Part shown: piece after piece, positions 1-9,056 of the stretch | Numbering within the stretch: the first letter of the stretch is position 1 | Layout of the letters: every line of letters begins with the position of its first letter | Translations under genes and position numbers: made by a program | Notes under the pieces: model-generated | The model's input: the letters and a program-made list of their open reading frames with translations, nothing else | Told to the model about the DNA's origin: nothing | Database searches by the model: none | NCBI GenBank assembly: GCA_035528035.1 | Contig: DATKZI010000044.1 | Coordinates: 1-64,000 of the forward strand | DNA from: JABLTI01 sp035528035 | GTDB lineage: Archaea > Asgardarchaeota > Heimdallarchaeia > JABLTI01 | Direction: 5' to 3' | Length of the DNA: 64,000 nucleotides

Positions 1-434
1 GTGTTCCCGGTGGAATCTATATGATCGTTATACTGATCTTTGCATTGATCGGCTGGGGTGGAATTAGCTTAATAGTTAGAAGTACCATTCTGTCTCTGAA
101 AAACACTGAATTCATAGAAGCTGAACGTGCTTTAGGTGCAAGCGATCGACGAATAATCTTCAGACACGTCATTCCTAACTCTCTCTCACCAGTTATAGTG
201 ATCACAACATTAGGTATTGCTAATACCCTGATGACTATTGCTGCTCTAGCATTCTTCGGTCTAGGCGATCCTACCGCAGTTTCTTGGGGTGACGATCTAG
301 CTTATCACCGAGATAACTTACTTACCTGGTGGTGGATGCCCACTTGGCCTGCAATGATGATCTTTATCACCATTCTTGGTTTCAACCTGATGGGAGACGC
401 TTTACGAGACGCATTAGATCCAAAACTCAAGTAA
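1..434 (+). CDS. ABC transporter permease, DppC/OppC-like, C-terminal part
   Basis: The reading frame is already open at the left edge (in frame from base 3), so only the C-terminal part of about 144 residues is present. It holds hydrophobic membrane segments and the EAA loop typical of binding-protein-dependent permeases (EAERALGAS followed by RHVIPNS), which contacts the ATPase subunit. The segment FFGLGDP near the middle and the ending DALRDALDPKLK are characteristic of the DppC/OppC half of peptide or nickel importers. The partner subunits would lie to the left of the window. The substrate cannot be told. The first ATG at 21 is internal, not the true start. Confidence 0.85.
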   Translation, partial: VPGGIYMIVILIFALIGWGGISLIVRSTILSLKNTEFIEAERALGASDRRIIFRHVIPNSLSPVIVITTLGIANTLMTIAALAFFGLGDPTAVSWGDDLAYHRDNLLTWWWMPTWPAMMIFITILGFNLMGDALRDALDPKLK

Positions 435-444
435 ATTGTAGAGA

Positions 445-480
445 TAAGACGCTTGACGTCTTATTATTTTCTTTTTTTAT
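445..480 (+). terminator. Hairpin plus T-run after the ABC permease
   Basis: A perfect 8-bp stem (ATAAGACG at 445-452, CGTCTTAT at 458-465) with a 5-base loop is followed by a T-rich stretch. It sits just after the permease stop and before lysS. In archaea the T-run is the likelier functional part. Confidence 0.6.
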
Positions 481-562
481 TTTAATATAAGAGTAATTAT
501 TATAAAGGACTCTTTTTGGATTTAATATATAGATTATCTGACCAAATAGGCGGAATTATTTA

Positions 563-2188
563 ATGACAAATGAATTTGATTTTGGCGAAGATACCGAGGA
601 AGTCATTGGTAGGGGAACTTGGATAGACAAGCTAGCATTAGATGTTATTGCTCGAAAAGACAATCTTACTGGAACTCACCCACCAATAATTCGTACTGAA
701 AGTGGGTTAGGTGCATCAGGCTTTCCTCATATTGGTTCATTCGCAGATGCTTCCCGTGCTTATGGATTTAAATTAGCAATTGAAGATTTAGGACGAGAAT
801 CTGAATTTATCGCTTTTGCGGATGACATGGATGGTTTGAGGAAGGTACCAGCAGGATGTCCAGCTGAATTGAAAGAACATTTAGGCAAACCAGTATCATT
901 AATTCCTGATCCTTGGGGTTGTCATAAAAGCTATGGTGAACATATGTCTTCATTATTAAAAGAAGCATTAAAAGAAGCTGGAATAGAATTTACAGCAGGT
1001 TCAGCAAATCAATTATATTCAACAGGTAAAATGGCTCCTCAAGTAAAAAAAGTTCTATCTCAGGCAAAATTAGCTGGTCAAATAATCAAAGAAACAACAA
1101 AACAAGAAAAATATCTTAAGATTTTACCCTATCATGCTGTTTGTAAAAATTGCGGGAAAATATATACCACTCAAGCAATTAGTTTCGATGCTAAGAAAGG
1201 TTTGGTAGAATACCTTTGCGAAGGAGATGAGATAAGAGGTAAAAGATTAGAAGGGTGTGGGCATCATGATTTTGCAGATATTACAAAAGATGAAGGAAAG
1301 CTAACTTGGAAAGTTGAATTTGCAGCCAGATGGGAACTCCAGCAAATAGATTTTGAAGCTTTTGGTAAGGATATCTTTGAATCGGTTATTTGCAATGATC
1401 AAATTTGTAAGCAGATATTCAAGTATGAACCACCAACTCATGCTAGATATGAAATGTTTCTAGACAAAGGTGGAGCGAAAATATCAAAATCAACAGGTAA
1501 TGTATTCACCCCACAAACCTGGTTTAAATATGGTTCAACTGAATCCTTGTCATTATTGACCTATAAGAGGATGGGTGGTAGCAGGACTTTAGCTATTGAT
1601 GATATACCTATTTACATGAAAGAATTAGATTATTTAGAAGACATTTTTTTCTGCAGAATAAAAGAAGGAAATCAAGCACGCAAACGCAAACTCTCTGGTT
1701 TGTATGAATATTGTTATCATTTGAAAACACCTGAAAAATGTTCAATACATGTACCGTATGCTCTTTTAGTAAATTTGGTATCAATAGCACCTAAATCAAA
1801 GAGAGAAGAATTTCTTGAATCAAGTTTACGAGATTACGGATATTTAAGAGAAGGTAACACTATTGATGAAGTTAATGGCCGAATAAAATTTGCTGAAAAC
1901 TGGGTAAAAGATTATAAAAAGCTTGAAAATATTTCCATAGAATTAGCAGAAGAAGAAAAATCTGTTATCAAACATTTCATAGATGCTTTAGGAAAATGTC
2001 AAAATGCAGACGATATCCAAACAGCTATTTTTGAATCTGCGAGAGATAATAATATTAAACCAGGCAACTTCTTTAGCCTGCTTTATAGATTACTATTAAA
2101 TACTGATCGCGGTCCAAAATTAGGTCCTTATATCTTCACAATTGGCATTGAAAATACAATTAAAGTGCTAAAGAAAAATCTCAAGTAA
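563..2188 (+). CDS. lysS: Lysyl-tRNA synthetase, class I
   Basis: Charges tRNA-Lys in the cytoplasm using the class I fold, the archaeal type that is unrelated to the class II enzyme of most bacteria and eukaryotes. The ATP-binding signature appears as PHIGS at residues 55-59 and the KMSKS-type loop as KISKS near residue 306. A Cys cluster (CKNC near residue 195, then CEG and CGHH) fits the zinc region of this family. Length, 541 aa, is normal. The gene stands alone between two hairpin/T-run terminators. The start is the first ATG; no alternative is needed. Confidence 0.95.
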   Translation: MTNEFDFGEDTEEVIGRGTWIDKLALDVIARKDNLTGTHPPIIRTESGLGASGFPHIGSFADASRAYGFKLAIEDLGRESEFIAFADDMDGLRKVPAGCPAELKEHLGKPVSLIPDPWGCHKSYGEHMSSLLKEALKEAGIEFTAGSANQLYSTGKMAPQVKKVLSQAKLAGQIIKETTKQEKYLKILPYHAVCKNCGKIYTTQAISFDAKKGLVEYLCEGDEIRGKRLEGCGHHDFADITKDEGKLTWKVEFAARWELQQIDFEAFGKDIFESVICNDQICKQIFKYEPPTHARYEMFLDKGGAKISKSTGNVFTPQTWFKYGSTESLSLLTYKRMGGSRTLAIDDIPIYMKELDYLEDIFFCRIKEGNQARKRKLSGLYEYCYHLKTPEKCSIHVPYALLVNLVSIAPKSKREEFLESSLRDYGYLREGNTIDEVNGRIKFAENWVKDYKKLENISIELAEEEKSVIKHFIDALGKCQNADDIQTAIFESARDNNIKPGNFFSLLYRLLLNTDRGPKLGPYIFTIGIENTIKVLKKNLK

Positions 2189-2198
2189 ACAAATATTG

Positions 2199-2232
2199 TT
2201 CATAGAAATACTATGAATAAACTATTTTTTTA
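2199..2232 (+). terminator. Hairpin plus T-run after lysS
   Basis: A 7-bp stem (TTCATAG at 2199-2205, CTATGAA at 2211-2217) is followed a few bases later by a run of seven T. It lies 10 bases past the lysS stop. Confidence 0.6.
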
Positions 2233-2339
2233 GCATTCAAATATAATATAAGATTAGGCAAGTCTTATAGTAAGATTAAATTGATTTAGATTTAATACTA
2301 ATTTGCTAAAAAACCAGAATTTAATAGGATGATATTTTT

Positions 2340-2642
2340 ATGGATTATAATAAAATAATTGGAAACATTGTTTTTGATAAAGACTTAACAGAAATTGGCA
2401 AAATAGTTAGAATCGATAGATTACCTCATATTTTAACAAAAAAGATTGTTCCTCATATAGTTATACAAGTGAAGATAGGTTGGATAAAAAGACTGAATAT
2501 CATCTTTGATATTGGTGAAATTGAACGAGTGGAAAACGGTAATGTATGGTTAAAAATCAATCATGAAATATTCAAAGAAAGATTAGATAGAGAAATACTT
2601 CTTTTTGAAGAAAGAAGACAATATAGAAAATCAAAGAAATAA
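2340..2642 (+). CDS. Small PRC-barrel-like protein
   Basis: A 100-residue protein whose first part (IIGNIVFDKDLTEIGKIVRID) resembles the opening strands of a PRC-barrel, the small beta-barrel found in RimM, photosynthetic reaction centre H subunits and archaeal CdvA. The C-terminal third is a charged helix ending RRQYRKSKK, which could bind nucleic acid or another protein. There is no obvious ribosome binding site, and a gap of 150 bases separates it from lysS, so it probably has its own promoter. Function unknown. Other PRC-barrel proteins occur at 16947-17630, 20243-20962 and 45460-47049. Confidence 0.6.
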   Translation: MDYNKIIGNIVFDKDLTEIGKIVRIDRLPHILTKKIVPHIVIQVKIGWIKRLNIIFDIGEIERVENGNVWLKINHEIFKERLDREILLFEERRQYRKSKK

Positions 2643-2719
2643 AATAAAACGTTTTACAATTATTCATTATTAACCAACATCCAATAAAACGTAAAAATGC
2701 TAAAATCATAATTCATATC

Positions 2720-3712
2720 TTAAAATTCAGTTATTTTGAGAGAATGTCGCTCATTTGATAAAATAACAACCTTACTTTCTTCCATTTCAAACACTTGCTT
2801 ATAGTTAGGCATTTCTTCTAGAATTTGGTTTGCAAAGAGTTGTATATCCTCAATAAAAGGCATGTTTTTACGTGTTACTCTATGTTGTGAAAATCCTACT
2901 GGGACGAATCCTTTAATCTCTATGAATGATGGATTAGCTTTCTCAATTAATGGAACGTAATCCTTAGGTCTAATCATATTGATGTTTTTTGCCATTGTTA
3001 ATCTTGTGACTGTTCGAGTTTCCATTTTACTCATTATTTCTAAACTTTTGAGTATTCTTTCCCAACCATCTTTCATTAATGGTCTACATACTTTAATATA
3101 TTCAAGTTCATCTGGAGCGGGTATAGTAATGTATAACTGTGTAGGAGCTATCCCAGTATCAATCATTTTTTGGAAGCTTTCAGGATTTGTTCCGTTTGAT
3201 ACCAAAAAAGTAGATAATCCTTTTTCCTTTAACAAAACTAACAATTCTGTTAAGAACGGATAAAGAGTAGGCTCACCTGCTAAACTTAATGCTACGTGTT
3301 TTGGTTTACTTGCTTCATCAAATTTCTCTTGGGAAATAATAGGTTTATAACCGGAAATACATCTTTTCCAACCCCATAATAATCCTTCGTAAACTTCTTC
3401 TGGAAAATCAAATTCAGAGTCATCCACTTCCCAAATAGGTTTTTCCCCAATGTCCTTTTCTTGCAGTCGCCAACAGAATAGACATTGATGATTACAAAGT
3501 AGTGTTGGTGTCGCTTGTATACAACGATGACTCTCAATTCCATAAGCATTCTTATAACAAAAACGTTCATCTTTCAAATAATTATGAGTCCACAAGCATT
3601 TTTTTACAGCAATTTGCTTACCATATAATTGATAACCTTGTTTTGCCAATCGATCTTTTATTACAGGTAAAATTACTGATGGTATTGTATGCTTATTAGT
3701 CATTAGGAACAC
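2720..3712 (-). CDS. taw1: tRNA 4-demethylwyosine synthase (radical SAM)
   Basis: Condenses pyruvate carbons onto N1-methylguanosine 37 of tRNA-Phe to build the tricyclic wyosine core. The radical SAM cluster motif is CNHQCLFC (Cys73, Cys77, Cys80), followed by W-R as in TYW1/Taw1. Three upstream cysteines (39, 52, 64) match the second iron-sulfur cluster that distinguishes this family from other radical SAM enzymes. At 330 aa it is the compact archaeal form without the flavodoxin domain of eukaryotic TYW1. The substrate-forming methylase Trm5 is encoded at 9057-10124. It is adjacent to endA (21 bases apart, same strand), probably co-transcribed. ATG at 3703 is an alternative start. Confidence 0.9.
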   Translation of the reverse strand: MFLMTNKHTIPSVILPVIKDRLAKQGYQLYGKQIAVKKCLWTHNYLKDERFCYKNAYGIESHRCIQATPTLLCNHQCLFCWRLQEKDIGEKPIWEVDDSEFDFPEEVYEGLLWGWKRCISGYKPIISQEKFDEASKPKHVALSLAGEPTLYPFLTELLVLLKEKGLSTFLVSNGTNPESFQKMIDTGIAPTQLYITIPAPDELEYIKVCRPLMKDGWERILKSLEIMSKMETRTVTRLTMAKNINMIRPKDYVPLIEKANPSFIEIKGFVPVGFSQHRVTRKNMPFIEDIQLFANQILEEMPNYKQVFEMEESKVVILSNERHSLKITEF

Positions 3713-3733
3713 TTTTTCCTTTAATCAATACTT

Positions 3734-4327
3734 TTATGGTTTATCCCAAACAAAACCATAATATCGAACCTCGTTAGATGCAAGTATTGTAGCAATTACA
3801 AATTTCTTTCTCACAGAAGTTGCTAAACGACCAGCGCGAACTAATTCTCTTGCAGTAAGTTCACTTCCTTTTGGTAGGGCTGTTATAGCATAAGGTGAAT
3901 GATCTATTCCAGGTCCTTGCTGATAAACAGCAAAATCAGCTCCAAATTTTAATCCCGGTCGAGGAATCAAACCCCTTCGTCTCATATCTTTATAGATCAA
4001 CATTTTTTCTTCAAATAAGTCAATTGATTTCTTACCAATTTTTATTAATTCTACAAATTCAACTGGAAATTTTTTATCTACTCTATAGATAATGATTTTC
4101 TTTTTCTCTAAAAGATAACACGCTTCAATTAATGATAATTCTAAAGGACGATCGAATTCTTCACCTTTTGGTTTTCTTATACCCAATGGTTTGCCAAAAA
4201 AACCGGAATTATATAATTTCGAGCCTTGTGAAAAATCCCAAACCATAACTCGATTCTTTATCAATTCAGCATAAATATTAGGTTCTTTAGTTTTAGCTTT
4301 TTGTTCTGCCATGGTTTGTTCATCCAA
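3734..4327 (-). CDS. endA: tRNA-splicing endonuclease EndA
   Basis: Cuts introns out of tRNA precursors at bulge-helix-bulge motifs. The catalytic triad is visible: Tyr135 in FAVYQQGPG, His143 in IDHSPY and Lys174 in TSVRKKFVIA. At 197 aa it is a single catalytic unit with its N-terminal domain, the size of homotetrameric enzymes or of the alpha subunit of heteromeric enzymes; the sequence alone does not decide which. It lies immediately upstream of taw1 on the same strand, so splicing and anticodon-loop modification may be co-expressed. Confidence 0.92.
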   Translation of the reverse strand: MDEQTMAEQKAKTKEPNIYAELIKNRVMVWDFSQGSKLYNSGFFGKPLGIRKPKGEEFDRPLELSLIEACYLLEKKKIIIYRVDKKFPVEFVELIKIGKKSIDLFEEKMLIYKDMRRRGLIPRPGLKFGADFAVYQQGPGIDHSPYAITALPKGSELTARELVRAGRLATSVRKKFVIATILASNEVRYYGFVWDKP

Positions 4328-4359
4328 ATAATAACTTTTATTCTAAATTATTTAAGTAT

Positions 4360-4393
4360 AAAAGAAAAATAAATTCTTCTAAGAAAGAAGAAT
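4360..4393 (-). terminator. Hairpin plus T-run after the PhoU-like gene
   Basis: Inverted repeat ATTCTTC (4373-4379) and GAAGAAT (4387-4393). Read on the minus strand it is followed by a T-rich tract (4360-4372). It lies just past the stop of the 4411-5067 gene. Confidence 0.5.
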
Positions 4394-4410
4394 CGGGAGT
4401 ATTTTGTTAT

Positions 4411-5067
4411 CTAGCGACTCATTGCATACATTCGAAGATTTTGGGCAACATCTCTTGCTGAATCAACCATATCTTCAATTCTATCAATTGATTCTCTAAC
4501 TAAATAGATTACACTTTTTGGAGCATCAATATATGCAAGTTCATAAATTAATGCACGATAATTTGTATCAGCGTTATTTTCAGTAATTTCTATTTTTTCT
4601 GCAATTTCAATTACTCGATCTAAGCTTTGATAGAGTGATCGAACTAAATTGATAATTTCTTTTGCTACGATGAGATTTTTATCAATTAATCCTTGGATAT
4701 TATTTACAAAACTTTCAGGTGGTAACCAATCAACATCAAGTTGTACTAAGAAATAAGCTGCACCTTGTGCAAGATCAATAATTTGATCAACAGAACGAAT
4801 AATTCTCATTAAATCTTGCCTGAATAATAATGCTGGACCAGCTTCTGAAATTTCTTTCATAGCATCATTTTTCAAGACATTAGCTTTTGCTTCAAGTGTG
4901 TTTAGTTCATTTACATTCTCATTAAATTTTGTTCTCCCAGGAGTTTTCCAATGACCAATAATTTGAGCTAAAACTTCAACACCATTTAATACAACTCTAG
5001 TATGATCAAGTATAATATCTAATACCTTTTTCTCTACGCTGTTACCATTAGTTTTCTGATAAATCAT
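4411..5067 (-). CDS. PhoU-like DUF47 family protein
   Basis: A 218-residue all-helical protein resembling the DUF47/TIGR00153 family, distant relatives of PhoU. Diagnostic features are the spaced acidic helices, e.g. RQDLMRIIRSVDQIIDLA in the middle and RESIDRIEDMVDSARDVA at the end, which bind metal clusters in PhoU proteins. Family members usually accompany a PiT-type phosphate transporter and are thought to modulate it, but no such transporter is next door here. The strand and spacing suggest a monocistronic unit. The family call is good; the role is inferred. Confidence 0.8.
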   Translation of the reverse strand: MIYQKTNGNSVEKKVLDIILDHTRVVLNGVEVLAQIIGHWKTPGRTKFNENVNELNTLEAKANVLKNDAMKEISEAGPALLFRQDLMRIIRSVDQIIDLAQGAAYFLVQLDVDWLPPESFVNNIQGLIDKNLIVAKEIINLVRSLYQSLDRVIEIAEKIEITENNADTNYRALIYELAYIDAPKSVIYLVRESIDRIEDMVDSARDVAQNLRMYAMSR

Positions 5068-5281
5068 TATTGTTCTACCTGATTTCTACATCCGAATTTA
5101 TATGACAAAGAAGCGATGGGTTCTACTTTTTAATCTTTTAGGTAAAGCTAGTATATTTTCGTAAAAAGCATAAAACAGTTTATATTAAATAATTTCTTAT
5201 ATGAAGATAAGATTAAAACTGTCCAATGCAAGTAATATTTACTAAACTAGAAGGATTAATTTGTTGAGTTGAGTCAACATT

Positions 5282-6463
5282 ATGATCAATACAACCTTTC
5301 ATGATATTTCTGAAGTAGCTACAAAACAATACAATAAAGAGGCTAAAGAGGAACTTGAAAACAATCTGAAATATTTTATTAAAGATACTTCAGTGGATAT
5401 TATTAAACAATTGGGACTACAATATGTTTTCATGTTTTTTTCTTCATGCATAGCGAAAAGCAATAACCATGAAATTATAGAATCAAATGATGTTAAAGAA
5501 GCATTTACATTCATAAAATATATTTTATCTAGGGATTCAGTAGAAAATGTGCTTGTCAAAAATGGTATTAATCTCGGACTCCCTCAAGCTGAACAATCTC
5601 GTAATCGTTTAGTAAATCTAATGCAAATAAAAGGTGATGTTAGAACCAAGAATAATTTAGATTCAAAAATTACTAGGTTAATGGAATTTTTATCAGATCA
5701 ACGACTTTCTGCAAAACATATTAATAGAATCGAGAAAGAAATAAGAGCAACTATTCTTTTTATCTCAAGATTATTTTGTGTTAGTAGATTAAATCCTACT
5801 CCTGTAGTTCCTTCAGCAGATATTGATATAGCTTATGATTTCGTACGATATTTAATGTTAAAATTAACTCCTTTAAAATTAAAGATTCTGAATATTTTAT
5901 TTGTTCTAGATGATGAGAATATTTGGCGAAAAATACCTAAAATGTTTTTTGATCAAACCACACATGACCATCTTAGTAACACAGCATATTCACAATGGGA
6001 AAATGAATTGCCTGAAAATTTTGAGACATTAAAAAAACACATCAATTGTAGTTCGAGACCATTTATTGCTGCTATCTTAGGATATTGTGAACTTTATGGC
6101 GCAAAACATGAAATTTCACGAGTTAGTAGTGAGGAATTAGTAGACATTTTAGATGATTTTGAAAAAAAAATATTTGGTAATACCAGCCCAATGATAATGG
6201 AGGATAAGGGATTGATCTTTACCTTTACTGAAGAAGGTTTGGAAGTTTTAGCAAATATTTCTAATTGGATAACAGACCTTATAGTTAATAAATTAGGGAA
6301 AGATGAATTTGTTTTTAGTTTCTCATCAACAGTTCCTCGACAGATTTCACTTATATTCTTCATATCGATTTTTGAAACCATTAAAAGTAATGAACGAAAA
6401 ATAGATTTAATACATATTCTAACAGCTCTAACAAAATGGACTAAAATACTCCAATCATTATAA
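5282..6463 (+). CDS. Unrecognised helical protein, 393 aa
   Basis: I do not recognise this protein. It is soluble and mostly helical, with no signal peptide or membrane segment. Two stretches look alike: residues about 60-85 (IIESNDVKEAFTFIKYILS) and about 175-195 (PSADIDIAYDFVRYLMLK). Their pattern (acidic residue, DV/DI, AF/AY, F-I/V-x-Y) recalls the C-terminal helical lid of MCM and other AAA+ proteins or a histone-fold helix, but no ATPase core is present. It ends 33 bases before the TTG-started TraB-family gene on the same strand, so the two may be co-transcribed. Function unknown. Confidence 0.55.
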   Translation: MINTTFHDISEVATKQYNKEAKEELENNLKYFIKDTSVDIIKQLGLQYVFMFFSSCIAKSNNHEIIESNDVKEAFTFIKYILSRDSVENVLVKNGINLGLPQAEQSRNRLVNLMQIKGDVRTKNNLDSKITRLMEFLSDQRLSAKHINRIEKEIRATILFISRLFCVSRLNPTPVVPSADIDIAYDFVRYLMLKLTPLKLKILNILFVLDDENIWRKIPKMFFDQTTHDHLSNTAYSQWENELPENFETLKKHINCSSRPFIAAILGYCELYGAKHEISRVSSEELVDILDDFEKKIFGNTSPMIMEDKGLIFTFTEEGLEVLANISNWITDLIVNKLGKDEFVFSFSSTVPRQISLIFFISIFETIKSNERKIDLIHILTALTKWTKILQSL

Positions 6464-6496
6464 TTCAAAGATTAAATCCAAAGGATAGATGACTAA

Positions 6497-7360
6497 TTGG
6501 TAAAAATTACTCTAGTGGGGATAACACATATTGATATCAAAAGTCAAGAAAAGGTAGAGAATATACTTAACTCGATTAAACCTGATGCTGTTTGTTTAGA
6601 GCTAGATGAATATCGATTAGATATTCTAATAGAAAATAACAAAAGAGAAAAAAACGAATTTATGAAAGTGGGTAAAATAGGAAGCGAAAGTAAATTAGAA
6701 AGAGAACAAGAGGAAGATAATGAAAAGGAAGCAAGTAATGAATCTAATTTTGCAGAAGGATTTTCAGCTATTTTAGAAAATATAGGTTTTTTTGAAGGAG
6801 AACTTGCAAGAATCTCAAAGGTTGATTTACCGGGAAAAGAAATGTTAGTCGCACATAATGTTGCTAAAGAACTAGGAGCAGATGTATATCTAATTGATCG
6901 GTCAATACAAGATATTAGTAAAGTTATGGAAGAAGAAGTTTCAATTGAAGAGGCAAAAAAATTTCAAGATATTGTTGATGAGTTAATCTACGATAAAAAT
7001 ATTATCGCAAAACCAATCGATTTATTTTTGAAAGAAGCTGAAAAAACAACGGAAAAAGAAGAGAAAGAAGTGGATATAGAGAGTATAGAAGAAAATGATA
7101 CTATTAATCTAGAAGATGTTTTTGAGATATTTAAAGATCAAAATTCACTCCGAAATATACTTTCTGTATTTAGTGCAAATTTTCCAAAATTATATTCTAT
7201 ACTTCTAGAAGATCGGAATATTTACATGACAAAACAAATTTTGGAAGTAGCAACTAATCACTCAAATATTGTAGCCATTTTAGGATATGGTCATATTAGT
7301 GAAATAGAAGCTGCCTTGAAAGAATATGGAAAAGGTATTCAAATTGATATCATTAATTGA
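6497..7360 (+). CDS. TraB family protein
   Basis: Member of the TraB/PrgY (Tiki-like) family, of which some members are membrane-associated metalloprotease-like proteins; the archaeal role is unknown. The N-terminal motif VGITHID and the late motif ILGYGHISEI correspond to the paired G-x-x-H signatures of the family. The middle (residues about 50-90 and 175-205) is low-complexity and rich in Glu and Lys. At 287 aa it lacks the C-terminal membrane region that many archaeal TraB proteins carry, so it looks like a soluble form. Translation must begin at TTG 6497, because the conserved first strand starts there. Confidence 0.8.
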   Translation: MVKITLVGITHIDIKSQEKVENILNSIKPDAVCLELDEYRLDILIENNKREKNEFMKVGKIGSESKLEREQEEDNEKEASNESNFAEGFSAILENIGFFEGELARISKVDLPGKEMLVAHNVAKELGADVYLIDRSIQDISKVMEEEVSIEEAKKFQDIVDELIYDKNIIAKPIDLFLKEAEKTTEKEEKEVDIESIEENDTINLEDVFEIFKDQNSLRNILSVFSANFPKLYSILLEDRNIYMTKQILEVATNHSNIVAILGYGHISEIEAALKEYGKGIQIDIIN

Positions 7361-7377
7361 ATACCATTCAATTTTAA

Positions 7378-8157
7378 TTACCTTATAACGCGATCTTCTA
7401 CTTGAAAATCTTCTCCACCTTTCCAGATAAGTTGTAACTTGCCATAGAGATTTTCTATATTATGATTTGTTTTTGAACTCACAGTTAGAGTTTCCGTCAA
7501 AATATTCATTCTATCGATCATATGGAAAAGATCTGAAGCCATTTCACGTTGTTCACCTGAAATTGACGTATTAATTGCTTCTTCAAATAGTAAGCTGTCA
7601 TCAATCCAATTAGTAATATCTTCAAAATTATTTTCGTCAAGAAGATCTATTTTTGAAATAAGATTTAATTGAGGATAAAAAAAACGCATTTGTACACTTA
7701 TTGATAGAACAAGTGAATTAATCAATCCATAAGGAGTTCTGCAGAGATTTGCATCCATTAGATTAACTAAAACACATTTTTCTCCACCAAGTTCCTTAGC
7801 AATTATTAAACCAGTTGGTCGAAATGCAAATAGCTCCATTTGACCCGGAGTATCGATTAACAGAATATCTGGTGATAATTCATTTATTTCTTCGAGAATT
7901 TGTGATGACTGGGTAGTTATCATATCAACAGCTGCCACTAATCCACCATTTGGACCTAATTCATATTGAGTCATTATTTCATTAATATCAACATAATCAC
8001 GAACGTCTATATCTGGTGCGTAAGGTAGACGTATCACTCCTGGATCAAGATTAAGTTTAGCTACATCAAGTTCATAAATAGTCAAAAGTTCAGATAGAGT
8101 ATAAGTTAAAGCACTTTTACCTGAACCAGCTGTACCTACAATAAAGGCTGTATACAT
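7378..8157 (-). CDS. GPN-loop GTPase
   Basis: Homodimeric GTPase of the GPN family; eukaryotic members help assemble and import RNA polymerase II. The P-loop is GTAGSGKS near residue 8, and the defining Gly-Pro-Asn loop appears in ELGPNGGLVAA near residue 71. DTPGQMELF is the G3 region and the SKIDLL stretch the base-recognition site. Length of 259 aa matches the archaeal enzyme. A ribosome binding site (GGTGG) precedes the ATG. The upstream CinA-like gene ends 16 bases before this start, so the two form an operon. Confidence 0.92.
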   Translation of the reverse strand: MYTAFIVGTAGSGKSALTYTLSELLTIYELDVAKLNLDPGVIRLPYAPDIDVRDYVDINEIMTQYELGPNGGLVAAVDMITTQSSQILEEINELSPDILLIDTPGQMELFAFRPTGLIIAKELGGEKCVLVNLMDANLCRTPYGLINSLVLSISVQMRFFYPQLNLISKIDLLDENNFEDITNWIDDSLLFEEAINTSISGEQREMASDLFHMIDRMNILTETLTVSSKTNHNIENLYGKLQLIWKGGEDFQVEDRVIR

Positions 8158-8173
8158 TTTCTTCCACCTTAAA

Positions 8174-9010
8174 TTATTTTTTTTCTCCTATTGTTATAAT
8201 TGGTTTTTCTTCACGAATACCTTTCATATTTTCAATTAGGTTAATTAATTCATTTATGATTTCATCCAAATTTCTGTCCTCGTCATTTGTTGAATACAAA
8301 GTCAAATGAATTTCAACAGTTATTCTTCCTTCTGGTGAGGTACTTGAACTATGTGGATGAGTTTTGAAATAAATGGTTGGATATTTTTCTCTTATAGGGG
8401 TAATTGCTTTTGCTAATTCACTTTCGGGGATATAATTAACAATTAATGACCTTTCAAAGAAGTGTTGGTTAGAATCTATTGGTAGATACCTTATGATTTC
8501 ATGATCAAAAATGGCTTCCATTTCTCGAGGTACACCGGGGACAGCAAAGATTTTCACTCCATCATACTCGAGATAGATTCCTGGAGCAGAACCATTTCGA
8601 TTTTTCAATGGATATGCTTTTTCAGGCAGGTAGGCCATTTGTTTTCGTTCTTCAGTAAGTTCTAATGAGATTTTTCTTATTTCTTTTAATATTTCCAATC
8701 GCTCTTTGATAAGTTCTAGAGCATCCTCATTAAAAATTAGTTTTTGATTTGTAGCTGAAGCTATTGCCCCTAATGACATGTCATCAAAAGTTGTTCCCAT
8801 CCCACCAGTAGTAATAATTACTTCTGGTTTTCTTGAAAGAACTTCTTTAACTATTTGAACCATTTCAGTCATTGTATCTCTGATTGTTGTTATTCTGGTA
8901 ACTTTTCCACCTAAAGCTGTTATTCTTTTACCAAGCCAATTAGCATTTGTATTTACAGTTTTACCAATTAATAATTCATTACCAAAACAAATTATTTCTA
9001 CAGTAAACAT
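8174..9010 (-). CDS. CinA/MoaB-like molybdopterin-binding domain protein
   Basis: The opening IICFGNELLIGKTVNTNANWLG and the later ITTGGMGTTFDD plus AVPGVPREMEAIF are signatures of the CinA N-terminal (COG1058) domain, related to MogA/MoaB. In bacteria this domain is fused to a nicotinamide-nucleotide deamidase and acts on ADP-ribose-type substrates. Here, as in many archaea, the 278-residue protein has only this first part. The exact substrate is not established from sequence. It heads a two-gene unit with the GPN GTPase. Confidence 0.8.
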   Translation of the reverse strand: MFTVEIICFGNELLIGKTVNTNANWLGKRITALGGKVTRITTIRDTMTEMVQIVKEVLSRKPEVIITTGGMGTTFDDMSLGAIASATNQKLIFNEDALELIKERLEILKEIRKISLELTEERKQMAYLPEKAYPLKNRNGSAPGIYLEYDGVKIFAVPGVPREMEAIFDHEIIRYLPIDSNQHFFERSLIVNYIPESELAKAITPIREKYPTIYFKTHPHSSSTSPEGRITVEIHLTLYSTNDEDRNLDEIINELINLIENMKGIREEKPIITIGEKK

Positions 9011-9056
9011 TAATTCTCAACAACCTAATTTAACTACTAATTTTTATTTTTACTAA

